Positions 45,795 to 54,594 of a stretch of 64,000 bases of DNA are shown here, piece after piece. The notes under the pieces are model-generated. The model worked only from the letters and a program-made list of their open reading frames with translations, ran no database searches and had not been told where the DNA came from. Every line of letters begins with the position of its first letter. Positions within the stretch are counted from its first letter, which is position 1. Made by a program: the position numbers and the translations under genes. Origin of the DNA: Pantoea sp. At-9b (GTDB lineage Bacteria; Pseudomonadota; Gammaproteobacteria; Enterobacterales; Enterobacteriaceae). Location of the stretch: assembly GCF_000175935.2 (NCBI RefSeq), contig NC_014840.1, forward strand, positions 1 through 64,000, read 5' to 3'.

Positions 45795-48163
45795 ATAAGA
45801 GTAAGAAGATTGTGGTTTCTATCATCGGTGTTGCGCTGCTTCTGCTGGGCTTGGCTCTGGCAGCAGGTGGCGCATATCTGGTGACACTGGGCGGTTCCTG
45901 GTTCTATCTGCCCGCGGGTCTGGCAATGGCAGCCAGCGGCTTAGGTTTGATCCGGCAAAAAGGCTGGGCGTTGTATGTCGCATGGGCGTTGCTGGTTGTC
46001 AGCCTGATCTGGGCTTTCAGCGAATCAGGTACCGACTTCTGGCAGCTGGTGCCGCGTACCGTCACCTTCCTGGTGGTGGCGCTACTGGTGACGCTGTGTG
46101 CCCCAACCCTGCGTAAATCCGACCATACCTCGGTTATCCCCTGCAAATTAGCCGGTCTTGGCTCGGCGATTCTTGCGCTGAGTATCATCGCCATCTTTGC
46201 CAACATGTTCCGCGTCCACCCGGAAGTGGAAGCCAGCAATGAAAAATTGCCGGTGCTGGATGAACACGCCGCCGATAACAGCGGCAACGACTGGACGGCA
46301 TGGGGACGAAATACCGGTGGTCAGCGCTTTGCGCAGTTCAATCAGATCAACACCACCAACGTGCAAGATCTGAAAGTGGCCTGGACCTACCATACCGGCG
46401 ATTTAGCCATTAACGGTTCTGAGTATCAGGTCACGCCACTCAAAGTCGGCAACACCATGTACCTGTGTACCCCATTGAACAAGGTGATTGCGCTTGATCC
46501 GGTCAGCGGCAAAGAGAAATGGCGCTTTGATCCGAAAATTGAAGAGACATCGGGCAACAAAAGCTGGAAACGCTGCCGTGGCGTGGCTTACACCGAGTTG
46601 GGTGATGCACCGCAGGATGGCTCCACCCCGGCGATCGCCGGTAATAAGCGTATTATCAGCACCACGGTTGATGGCCGCATCTTCTCGCTGGATGCCGAAA
46701 CCGGCAAGCTGGATGAAAGCTTCGGTGACAACGGTTTTGTTAACCTGCTCAACGGGTTGGGACCGACAGCACAGGGTTCTTACTATCTGACTTCGGCACC
46801 GTTGGTGGCTGATGGCGTGATTATGGTTGGCGGTAAACTGAACGACAACCTGACCACCGGTGAAGCCTCGGGTGTGGTGCGTGGTTTTGATGCCCGTAGC
46901 GGTAAGCTGTTATGGGCATGGGATGCCTCCCGTGGTGCGAAAGACAGCTCGCCGTTGCCGGAAGGGCAAGACTATGCGATTGAAACGCCGAACTTCTGGG
47001 GTACTGCGGCCTATGATGCGAAGACAGGCATTGCCTACTTCCCGACAGGCAACCAGACGCCGGATTTCTGGACCGGCAATCGCCATGCGTATTCTGACGA
47101 ATATAACGATGCGGTGGTCGCTGTTGAGCTGAAAACCGGTAAAGAGATATGGCATTTCCGTACTGCCAACCAGGATCAGTTCGACTATGACGTCTCTTCG
47201 CAGCCGATTCTTTATGACATGCCAGGTAAAGATGGCAGCATCACGCCGGTACTGATCCAGTTAACCAAGCGCGGTCAAATCTTTGTGCTGGACCGTCGTA
47301 ACGGAAAACCGGTGATTCCGGTGGAATATCGCCGCGTATCAACCGATGCCATGCCAGGGATGAAAGTGGCGGAAACCCAGCCCTACTCTGCCATCTCAGT
47401 CGGCACTGCCGCACTGAAAGAATCGGATATGTGGGGCGCATCGATTTTCGACCAGCTCTACTGCCGTGTGCAGTTTAAACAGATGCGTTGGGAAGGCGAG
47501 TTCACGCCGCTGTCGGATAAGCAGCGCACGCTGATTTATCCGGGCTACTACGGTGGCTTTAACTGGGGCGGCGGCGCGCTTGATGTCTCTACCGGCACGC
47601 TGATCGTCAACGATATTCGTATGGCGCAATGGGGCAAATTCATCAAACGTGAAGATGCAGCACGCATCGGCATGAAGCCGAGCACCGAGGGTGAGTATTC
47701 CGAGCAGTTGGGTACCCCCTGGGGTGTCGAACGCTCCATGTTTATGTCACCGCTGGGCGTGCCGTGCTTTAAACCGCCGTTTGGTTCGATGACCGCCATC
47801 GATCTGGCAAGCGGTAAAACCCGCTGGCAGGTGCCGATGGGTACCATCAAGGATGCTCCGATTCACGGTGTCGCGCCGGGTCTGGATATCCCGCTGGGGA
47901 TGCCGACCATGGGTGGACCGCTGGTGACCAAAGGCGGCCTGACCTTCTTCCACGGCACGCTGGATTACTACCTGCGTGCGCTGGATAACAACACCGGTAA
48001 GGAGTTGTGGCGTGGTCGTCTGCCGGTCGGCGGACAAGGCGCGCCTATGACCTACATCGGCGAAGATGGTAAGCAGTATGTGGTCGTGGTTGCGGGCGGA
48101 GCAACGCGCACCGGGACTAACGACAACCGGGGTGATGACGTTATCGCCTACGCCTTGCCATAA
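45791..48163 (+). CDS. gcd: Membrane-bound PQQ-dependent glucose dehydrogenase
   Basis: The 790-residue protein has five N-terminal membrane segments (residues 1-140). An eight-bladed propeller quinoprotein domain follows, with the usual tryptophan-docking repeats (for example DWTAWGRNTGGQRFAQF, DLASGKTRWQVPMG, DNNTGKELWRGRLPVGGQGAPM). It oxidises glucose to gluconolactone on the periplasmic side and reduces ubiquinone, using PQQ and a divalent cation. No pqq genes are in the window, so the cofactor must come from elsewhere. Length matches E. coli Gcd. In this window it supplies the gluconate that the FAD/cytochrome complexes may oxidise further. Confidence 0.97.
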   Translation: MNKSKKIVVSIIGVALLLLGLALAAGGAYLVTLGGSWFYLPAGLAMAASGLGLIRQKGWALYVAWALLVVSLIWAFSESGTDFWQLVPRTVTFLVVALLVTLCAPTLRKSDHTSVIPCKLAGLGSAILALSIIAIFANMFRVHPEVEASNEKLPVLDEHAADNSGNDWTAWGRNTGGQRFAQFNQINTTNVQDLKVAWTYHTGDLAINGSEYQVTPLKVGNTMYLCTPLNKVIALDPVSGKEKWRFDPKIEETSGNKSWKRCRGVAYTELGDAPQDGSTPAIAGNKRIISTTVDGRIFSLDAETGKLDESFGDNGFVNLLNGLGPTAQGSYYLTSAPLVADGVIMVGGKLNDNLTTGEASGVVRGFDARSGKLLWAWDASRGAKDSSPLPEGQDYAIETPNFWGTAAYDAKTGIAYFPTGNQTPDFWTGNRHAYSDEYNDAVVAVELKTGKEIWHFRTANQDQFDYDVSSQPILYDMPGKDGSITPVLIQLTKRGQIFVLDRRNGKPVIPVEYRRVSTDAMPGMKVAETQPYSAISVGTAALKESDMWGASIFDQLYCRVQFKQMRWEGEFTPLSDKQRTLIYPGYYGGFNWGGGALDVSTGTLIVNDIRMAQWGKFIKREDAARIGMKPSTEGEYSEQLGTPWGVERSMFMSPLGVPCFKPPFGSMTAIDLASGKTRWQVPMGTIKDAPIHGVAPGLDIPLGMPTMGGPLVTKGGLTFFHGTLDYYLRALDNNTGKELWRGRLPVGGQGAPMTYIGEDGKQYVVVVAGGATRTGTNDNRGDDVIAYALP

Positions 48164-48175
48164 GCATCAGCAAGA

Positions 48176-48224
48176 AGGTGCCCGTTAAGGCACCTCTCGC
48201 AGCGGCGCGGCTTATCGCGCCGCT
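48176..48224 (+). terminator. Two tandem hairpins after gcd
   Basis: A 7-bp stem AGGTGCC/GGCACCT (48176-48195) is followed at once by a 9-bp GC-rich stem AGCGGCGCG/CGCGCCGCT (48201-48224). Neither has a proper T-run. They probably mark the end of the gcd transcript. Confidence 0.5.
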
Positions 48225-48305
48225 GACGAATTTCTCCCCGCAAAATCGCCTGCGACACAAGTTGTCATACCCAGGAGGAAAATTGGCGTTTTAAAGGAGA
48301 GAAAC

Positions 48306-50390
48306 ATGCTGAACGCCAATACGATTGAACACCTGCCGACATCTGATAATCAGCGCAGCTTGCAACTGCGGATCTACCGCCTGTTATTTCGCCTCGGCGC
48401 GCATAAACAATTTATTACGCAACAAGGATTCGGCCATCCAGCGTTAGTGGAATTCTTCCATTTATCCCACCTCCAGGACCAGGAATTCACAGCACAGTTG
48501 CAACAATCGGTACTGCGGGAATTACGCCAGCGCCATGCTGAGCTGGAGCAACAACCCGCCCTCCTGCCTTTGTCCGATTTCGAACACGCGGTGGCAACGC
48601 TGGCACGGCGCATCGGCCTTAACGCGGCGGAAAGTGCCATTCTGGCCTTTACGTTGCAACTGCATCAGGAGCTACTGCTTGATGAAACCGCTGAATGGCT
48701 GGGAATGATGACATTGACCAAGGTGTATCGGGTGCTGTCGACATTGCTCGATCTGAGCGAGAACGAGGTTCGTATGGCGTTAGACCCTGGCAGTTTGCTG
48801 ATGCAAACCGGTCTGATCCGTCTCGAAAGCAGCGGGTCGCATTCATTGCGTAATAAACTCGAACCCTTCTCCCTGACGCTGAGTGAACGCCTGTATGCCG
48901 GTGAAACCGAACCCGCCATGCTATTACAGGGAATCATCACGCGTTGCACGCCAGCACACCTTAATTTCAGCGATTACGCACACCTGCCAGCGGTGAACGT
49001 GGTGCGCCAGTGGCTAAATTATGCACTGCAATCACGCCGCGTAGGGGTGAACATTCTCATTCACGGACGCCCCGGCACCGGAAAAAGTCAGCTTTGTCGG
49101 TTACTGGCTGAAGAACTGCAAACTGAGATCTATGAAGTCGCCAGCGAAAATGAAGCGGAACGGCCGATCAACGGCAGCCGCCGCCTGAATGCCTGTCGCG
49201 CCGCACAACGCTTTTTCCACGGTGAGAAAACACTACTCCTGCTTGATGAAGCGGAAGATGTCTTTACCGAAAGCTCGGGGGCACTGAGTGCGCTCTCGCT
49301 ACCCGTGCCTAAAGCGTGGATCAACCGGTTGCTGGAAGAAAATATGCTCCCCACGCTGTGGGTTTCTAATGATATCAGTAGCATGGACCCGGCTTTTATT
49401 CGCCGGTTTGATATCGTTTTAGAGCTAACGCCCCCTCCGCTCCCCCAACGGGAGGCGCTGCTGCGCGATAGCTGTGGCGCAATACTCACACCCGGTGAGA
49501 TCTCTCAGTTAGCCAGCTCACCCTGGTTGACGCCCGCCGTCGTGCAGCGCGCCGGCACAGTCGTGACCACGCTCAGTCACCAACTGGCTGACGAAAAACC
49601 CAATGAATCTTTAGTCTTTTTAATCAATAACACCCTAAAGGCACAGGGCCATGCGCCGATAAGACCCACAAGCAATGCCCGAACTCCCGCCCTTTATGAC
49701 ATCGCGTTCGTTAACAGTGATATCTCATTAGGCACCGTAACCGCCAACCTTGCGCCTGAGGATGCTGTGCGCTTTTGTCTGTATGGCCCGCCGGGAACCG
49801 GCAAAACAGCTTGGGCGCAGTGGTTAGCGAAACAGCTGGGGCTGCCATTAATGGCAAGAAAACCGTCCGATTTTTTTGGCCGTTATGTGGGCGAGAGTGA
49901 ACAGAATATTGCTGCGACCTTTGAACAGGCCCGACGCGATAAGGCCGTGCTGCTGCTGGATGAGATCGACAGTTTTCTCGCGACCAGAGAGGAGGGTCAG
50001 CATCGTTGGGAAATCAGTTGCGTGAACGAAATGCTAAGTCAGATCGAAAGCTTTGACGGGATTATGGTCACCACCACCAATCGGTTTGAGGTACTTGACG
50101 CCGCGGCCATACGCCGTTTTGACCTCAAGGTCCGTTTCAATTTCCTCTGCGATTATCAGTCAGTGGCATTGCTGAATCTGTACTGCGACAGGTTACAGCT
50201 CGGAGAACCTTCTGCGGCGGCGATGAATGCATTAACGAAATTAAGCTCGTTGACCCCGGGCGACTTTTTCGTGGTGTCGCGCCAGCACCGCGTCACACCG
50301 TTCCACACAGCCAGTGATTTTGTTACCGCGTTAAAGACCGAGTGTTGGTTAAAAAAACGGGAGAAGCCCGCGATCGGATTTTTGCATTAA
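48306..50390 (+). CDS. Tandem AAA+ ATPase of the accessory operon
   Basis: The 694-residue protein has a helical N-terminal region of ~220 residues and two AAA+ modules. The first has Walker A GRPGTGKS (254-261) and Walker B LLLLDEAEDVF. The second has GPPGTGKT (494-501), a pore-loop-like FFGRYVGESEQNI, LLLDEIDSF, a sensor 1 TTTNR and RRFD. This is the p97/FtsH-like classic AAA arrangement, so it may remodel a protein or complex. A strong AAAGGAG site precedes the start. It is the first gene of a five-gene operon with a WYL regulator, a PLD-fold protein and an SNF2-type helicase. The specific role is unknown. Confidence 0.85.
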   Translation: MLNANTIEHLPTSDNQRSLQLRIYRLLFRLGAHKQFITQQGFGHPALVEFFHLSHLQDQEFTAQLQQSVLRELRQRHAELEQQPALLPLSDFEHAVATLARRIGLNAAESAILAFTLQLHQELLLDETAEWLGMMTLTKVYRVLSTLLDLSENEVRMALDPGSLLMQTGLIRLESSGSHSLRNKLEPFSLTLSERLYAGETEPAMLLQGIITRCTPAHLNFSDYAHLPAVNVVRQWLNYALQSRRVGVNILIHGRPGTGKSQLCRLLAEELQTEIYEVASENEAERPINGSRRLNACRAAQRFFHGEKTLLLLDEAEDVFTESSGALSALSLPVPKAWINRLLEENMLPTLWVSNDISSMDPAFIRRFDIVLELTPPPLPQREALLRDSCGAILTPGEISQLASSPWLTPAVVQRAGTVVTTLSHQLADEKPNESLVFLINNTLKAQGHAPIRPTSNARTPALYDIAFVNSDISLGTVTANLAPEDAVRFCLYGPPGTGKTAWAQWLAKQLGLPLMARKPSDFFGRYVGESEQNIAATFEQARRDKAVLLLDEIDSFLATREEGQHRWEISCVNEMLSQIESFDGIMVTTTNRFEVLDAAAIRRFDLKVRFNFLCDYQSVALLNLYCDRLQLGEPSAAAMNALTKLSSLTPGDFFVVSRQHRVTPFHTASDFVTALKTECWLKKREKPAIGFLH

Positions 50391-50423
50391 ACCGCGCCGG
50401 ATGAATAAAAAAGGGAAGAAAAA

Positions 50424-51404
50424 GTGGCTAAAAGACCCGAAACGATAGAAACCACCTTGTTGGCTATTGAGTTATTGCGGCGTATTCCGCGTGGCAGAAA
50501 AATTACCGCCCGGGAACTGCATGAACAGTTATCGCATGCAGGCATCGAACGCGATTTACGTACCATCCAGCGCCATCTGGAAATGCTGTGTAACCATTTT
50601 GATATCGAATGCGACTTACGCAACCGCCCCTATGGCTACCGCTGGTTAGAAAACTCACGCGGCGTATCGCTACCGGTGCTCACCCCACAAGAGTCGCTGC
50701 TGCTGGCGATGGCGGAAGCACATCTGAAACCCATTCTGCCGACCCGGCTGATCAAATCCATGACGGGCTTTTTTACCCAAGCGCAGCGTAATCTTCATGC
50801 CAGCGGGCAAAGCCGTCTCGAAGCCGAATGGCCAGATAAAGTACGCGTGGTGGCAACCAGCCAGCCGCTGTTGCCTCCCCCCATCGCGGAGGGGGTTTTT
50901 GAAGCGGTGAGCGAAGCGCTCTATCTCAATCACTGGCTTAAACTCACTTACCGTAATGCAGCAGGCAAAGAGAGTGAAAATGCGGTGATGCCGCTTGGCC
51001 TGGCGCAACAAGGGCCACGTCTGTATCTGGTGTGCCGTTTTGAAGGGTACGACAACGAACGCAGCCTGGCGCTGAACCGCATTCTGGCGGCCAGTGTCAG
51101 TACCTTCAGTTTCGAACGTCCCGCCGAGTTCAACCTGAAAAAATATGATGACGATGGCCGCTTTGGTTTTGGTGAGGGCCACCAAATCTATCTGACCTTC
51201 GAAATTGATCGGGCGGCTGGGCTACATCTGATTGAGTCACCGCTCTCGACAGATCAGACCCACCGTGCCATCCCGCCTGATCGCCTTGAGATCGCCGCGA
51301 CCGTAGTCGACAGCGCCATGCTGCGCTGGTTTCTTAACGCCTTTGGTGATGCGGTGAGCCATGTCCAACGTCACCCGATTACCGAAAGCGATGCGCTACG
51401 ATGA
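50424..51404 (+). CDS. WYL-domain transcriptional regulator
   Basis: The 326-residue protein has an N-terminal winged helix (residues 1-75: ITARELHEQLSHAGIERDLRTIQRHLEMLC) and a WYL domain around residues 165-235 (LKLTYRNAAG, GPRLYLVCRFEG, RSLALNRI). A C-terminal WCX-like extension follows. WYL regulators bind nucleic-acid or nucleotide ligands and commonly control phage-defence operons. It starts at GTG, 33 bases after the ATPase gene, and shares an ATGA overlap with the next gene. Being inside the operon it probably autoregulates it, but it could act as a ligand-sensing component. Confidence 0.87.
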   Translation: MAKRPETIETTLLAIELLRRIPRGRKITARELHEQLSHAGIERDLRTIQRHLEMLCNHFDIECDLRNRPYGYRWLENSRGVSLPVLTPQESLLLAMAEAHLKPILPTRLIKSMTGFFTQAQRNLHASGQSRLEAEWPDKVRVVATSQPLLPPPIAEGVFEAVSEALYLNHWLKLTYRNAAGKESENAVMPLGLAQQGPRLYLVCRFEGYDNERSLALNRILAASVSTFSFERPAEFNLKKYDDDGRFGFGEGHQIYLTFEIDRAAGLHLIESPLSTDQTHRAIPPDRLEIAATVVDSAMLRWFLNAFGDAVSHVQRHPITESDALR

Positions 51405-52636
51405 ACAGTATCACCTGGGGTCTGTGCGCCCCGGCAACGGTGCCATCCGTCAGAAGGACGCGCAGCCTGCAACTCAATGACACGGTCGCTCGCTTCCACC
51501 AGCTTGCCGTGCCGGGATTAGGCGGCGTCTGGTTTGCCCGTCAAATCATCATGGCACTTCAGGGAGTGTCGATAGCCCGCCAGCTGGACAATGGCACCAG
51601 CAATATCGAAGCGGCCAATGCGATTGAGGCACTTTGCTGCTGGCAAGGGTTTGAACAGGGTGGGCAGGGCGATGCGCGCCTGCGCGGCGTGCGTAAAATC
51701 AAGGGGCTGAACGCTAACCGCGTGACATTCAACGCCGCCCGCAAACGGTCATTTTATGTCACTATTCCGATGCGTATGGGGACGATTGAAGTACTGCCTG
51801 CACTGGGATTGGTCTCACCACAACGCAGCTTTAACGCATTTCATTGTACTGAGTTGGGTGAGCAACTGGTCAGGCTGGAAGCAGCGCAACGGAAAGTGCT
51901 CAGCAGTTGGATCGCCGATCCCGACCAAAAAGCGCCCAAGGGGCTACTTTCCCCGATCGCCCCTTTGTCACTCAATGCACGCCAGTTGATACGCAGCCAA
52001 CTGCAACACGCGGGTGGCGAAGCGGATCGCCAGCGACGCAGTGCTGCCCTGCTTTGGGTCGATCGTCTGCGGCAATCTCCACCAGCGGCCATCCGTTGGG
52101 ACAAACACCCGAAGGAGATCGCTGCCGGGCACTGGCATGACCTACAGGCCGGTGCCTATTTCTTCGCAACACGCCATGCGGCGCTGGCACTGCTGGAAAG
52201 TGTCGAAAGTGAGATGGCACAACGCAGCAGCGGGATGCACATCGATTTACAGCTTTCCCTCCCGCCAACCCTGCTTGCGGCGATAGATGCGGTGCGGCAG
52301 CCTGCGCAGGCATTTCTGGCGTTGCAGCACCATGATGCGGCTGCCAACCAATTTTGCCATGAATGCAACCAATCGCCTGCCGCAATACTGCGCGCGCTGG
52401 TGCAGCGGGACGGCCATATCCTCAAACTCAATGGTGAACAGATTGACCCCGGTAGCGCGTTTCGCGGCGCGCCAGCCGATGCTGTTGCAACGAACGAAGA
52501 AGAACCCGTTGAGCAACCCGTTTCTCAAGACTTCTGGCCTGAACATATCTCCCGCCGGATACGCAATCTTTTTACCCTGAACCTGGATCTACAGGGTGAG
52601 ATGTCGGACTGGCTTGAGAAAAGGCGATTATCATGA
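51401..52636 (+). CDS. Unknown protein of the accessory operon
   Basis: I do not recognise a family for this 411-residue protein. It has no signal peptide or membrane segment. Visible features are a glycine-rich LGGVWFARQI start (near residue 35), an IEAANAIEALCCW stretch, a basic middle and a possible zinc-type CHEC motif (residues 314-317) followed by a low-complexity acidic-proline linker (near residue 370). Both ends overlap neighbours by ATGA (51401-51404 and 52633-52636), so its production is coupled to the WYL and PLD proteins. A nucleic-acid adaptor is possible, but this is a guess. Confidence 0.85.
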   Translation: MNSITWGLCAPATVPSVRRTRSLQLNDTVARFHQLAVPGLGGVWFARQIIMALQGVSIARQLDNGTSNIEAANAIEALCCWQGFEQGGQGDARLRGVRKIKGLNANRVTFNAARKRSFYVTIPMRMGTIEVLPALGLVSPQRSFNAFHCTELGEQLVRLEAAQRKVLSSWIADPDQKAPKGLLSPIAPLSLNARQLIRSQLQHAGGEADRQRRSAALLWVDRLRQSPPAAIRWDKHPKEIAAGHWHDLQAGAYFFATRHAALALLESVESEMAQRSSGMHIDLQLSLPPTLLAAIDAVRQPAQAFLALQHHDAAANQFCHECNQSPAAILRALVQRDGHILKLNGEQIDPGSAFRGAPADAVATNEEEPVEQPVSQDFWPEHISRRIRNLFTLNLDLQGEMSDWLEKRRLS

Positions 52637-54594
52637 CCTGTTCATTGGTTGACTACTTTGAAGCACCACGCGGCTACAGTGGCCACTTTGGTTGGCTGTG
52701 CGGCTATTCCGCCAGCGATGATTTTCTGGCCTCTGCGCTGGAGCGTTTTACCGGCCTGAGTAAGGCGGCACGCGCGCACCTCGGGCAAAGCAAACTCGCG
52801 TTGTTTCTTAATGTGCATAATGCGCCTATCTCGCCGATTGAGGTTCCCGGCGTCGTGCATTGTCAAATGCGGACACCGCCGCCCTGGAAGCTGTTGCATG
52901 CCAAAGTGGCGATCCTCGGCTTTAAACCTCATGACGAGCAACATGGCTGGCGGATGCGGCTGTTGGTCAGCACCGGTAACTGGACCAGGCAATCGTTGGA
53001 AGAGAGTCTGGATGTGGCATGGTGCCTGGAACTGTCCGCTGCGGCGCTGCACGCACCAGGACCGGATGTGCAGCAAAGCTGCGCCGATTTCCGTGCCGCT
53101 CAGACACTCTTTGACGAGATTGCCATCTGGTGTGATACCTCGTTGCTATCGCTGACAGTCAATAACCAGCCGGTACTCAGCAGTCTGGCGCGACAGGAAG
53201 TGGAGTCGTGGCTGGCCCAATGCCGCAAACACGCCAGAGGAACGTCCCGACTGGTGGATAACCGTAAAAAATCGTTGTTTAGCCAGCTGAAGAGCTGGCT
53301 ATCCGCCGCTCCCGAGCGGGCTGGCAAACGTAATTATCTGGCGATGGGTTCCGGTTTCTATGAAGGTGGCACCGGCAGCAGCACATCCGTGCCGCAAAAA
53401 ATTGTGCAGCTGTTGCAGGATGAGGCCGTGTTAACCAACACGGCGAAAATTGAACTGTATGTCAATCCGCACGCCTGCCAGGGGATAGCCCGCCAGGCCG
53501 AGGCATTGAAACAACAGGGCATCACCCTTCGGCTGCCGGCGCAATCCACCAGGATTGAGCGTCTGCTGCATGCCAAATTCATTTTCAGTGCCAACCACCG
53601 CGCGGCGAATGACATGCTGACACGTGCCTGGCTTTATCTGGGATCCGGCAACCTCACCGGTCCGGGTTTTATGCAGCGCATGAAACCGGCGGCGGGGAAT
53701 CTGGAGGCTGGCGTGTTCTTTTGTCCTGAGCGCATGATTAAAACCGCCGTCAGAAAGCAGGCGACGGACATTGCCCTGAGCCAGTTGCTCCCCATTCAAA
53801 GCGACCACGACGGCGCTGATCTGGACTTTCCTCTCAGCGCAGGCCAAGAGATGGACGAGCGCCCACCCCACTTCGCTCCGCCGATCAGCGGTTTGCAGTG
53901 GCAAGCCACTGGTGAAGACAAAGGTTTGCTTTCTCCAATATCCACCCCCGCGACGGACATTATCGTGTTGGATACGGCAGGTGCGCCCTGCCCGCCGCTG
54001 TCGCAGGGCTTTGTCTGGCAGGGAGACATGCCACGTAGCGTCACCCTCTGCTGGACGGCTGATGCGTTGACGCATCGTGCCACTATCCCGGTGATTGATG
54101 AGCTTGGCCGTATTGCCGCCACCCCGCTGCGCCGCCTGAACCTGGACGAGGTACTCTGGCAGATATCCCATTTTCCACAAACACCGGACATGGAAGAGGT
54201 GGAGTCACAAGGCACGCAAGGTGACCTGCTGCTCAGTAGCGAGCATAGCTGGCACGATGAAACAGCATCGACATCACAACCCATCCGGCAAATGATGGCC
54301 TTGATCGAGAGCATTGCGGATTGCCAGACCAATCTGGCCGAACATCAATGGCTTTACTGGTGTCGCAGTCTTGAGCAAACGTTGATGCAGGCTAGCGGCA
54401 ACCCGGAGATCGCCCGTTTCACCGATTTACACATCAATCCGTTGAGTGCATTAAAAGCGGCACCCTTCCGTCCGACATTTGCCGAGGCTGACCACAGCCA
54501 GGCGGGACAAGACTATCTGCAAATGTTGTCACGTATCGAAACCGCCTGGGGTGTCAGTGACCTGTGTGCGTTCCCGGAGACAGTGAATGAATAA
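52633..54594 (+). CDS. PLD-superfamily (TDP1-like) protein
   Basis: The 653-residue protein has two phospholipase-D-type motifs. The first is His89-x-Lys91 with Asn116 (LLHAKV, STGNW); the second is His313-x-Lys315 with Asn340 (LLHAKF, GSGNLTGPGF). The usual Asp six residues after Lys is missing; an Asn about 25 residues on takes the place it has in tyrosyl-DNA phosphodiesterases (HKN). A nuclease or phosphodiesterase on DNA ends is therefore the best guess. About 250 C-terminal residues are unassigned. It overlaps the helicase gene by 8 bases. DISARM also pairs a PLD protein with SNF2 helicases, but its other genes are absent. Confidence 0.83.
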   Translation: MTCSLVDYFEAPRGYSGHFGWLCGYSASDDFLASALERFTGLSKAARAHLGQSKLALFLNVHNAPISPIEVPGVVHCQMRTPPPWKLLHAKVAILGFKPHDEQHGWRMRLLVSTGNWTRQSLEESLDVAWCLELSAAALHAPGPDVQQSCADFRAAQTLFDEIAIWCDTSLLSLTVNNQPVLSSLARQEVESWLAQCRKHARGTSRLVDNRKKSLFSQLKSWLSAAPERAGKRNYLAMGSGFYEGGTGSSTSVPQKIVQLLQDEAVLTNTAKIELYVNPHACQGIARQAEALKQQGITLRLPAQSTRIERLLHAKFIFSANHRAANDMLTRAWLYLGSGNLTGPGFMQRMKPAAGNLEAGVFFCPERMIKTAVRKQATDIALSQLLPIQSDHDGADLDFPLSAGQEMDERPPHFAPPISGLQWQATGEDKGLLSPISTPATDIIVLDTAGAPCPPLSQGFVWQGDMPRSVTLCWTADALTHRATIPVIDELGRIAATPLRRLNLDEVLWQISHFPQTPDMEEVESQGTQGDLLLSSEHSWHDETASTSQPIRQMMALIESIADCQTNLAEHQWLYWCRSLEQTLMQASGNPEIARFTDLHINPLSALKAAPFRPTFAEADHSQAGQDYLQMLSRIETAWGVSDLCAFPETVNE

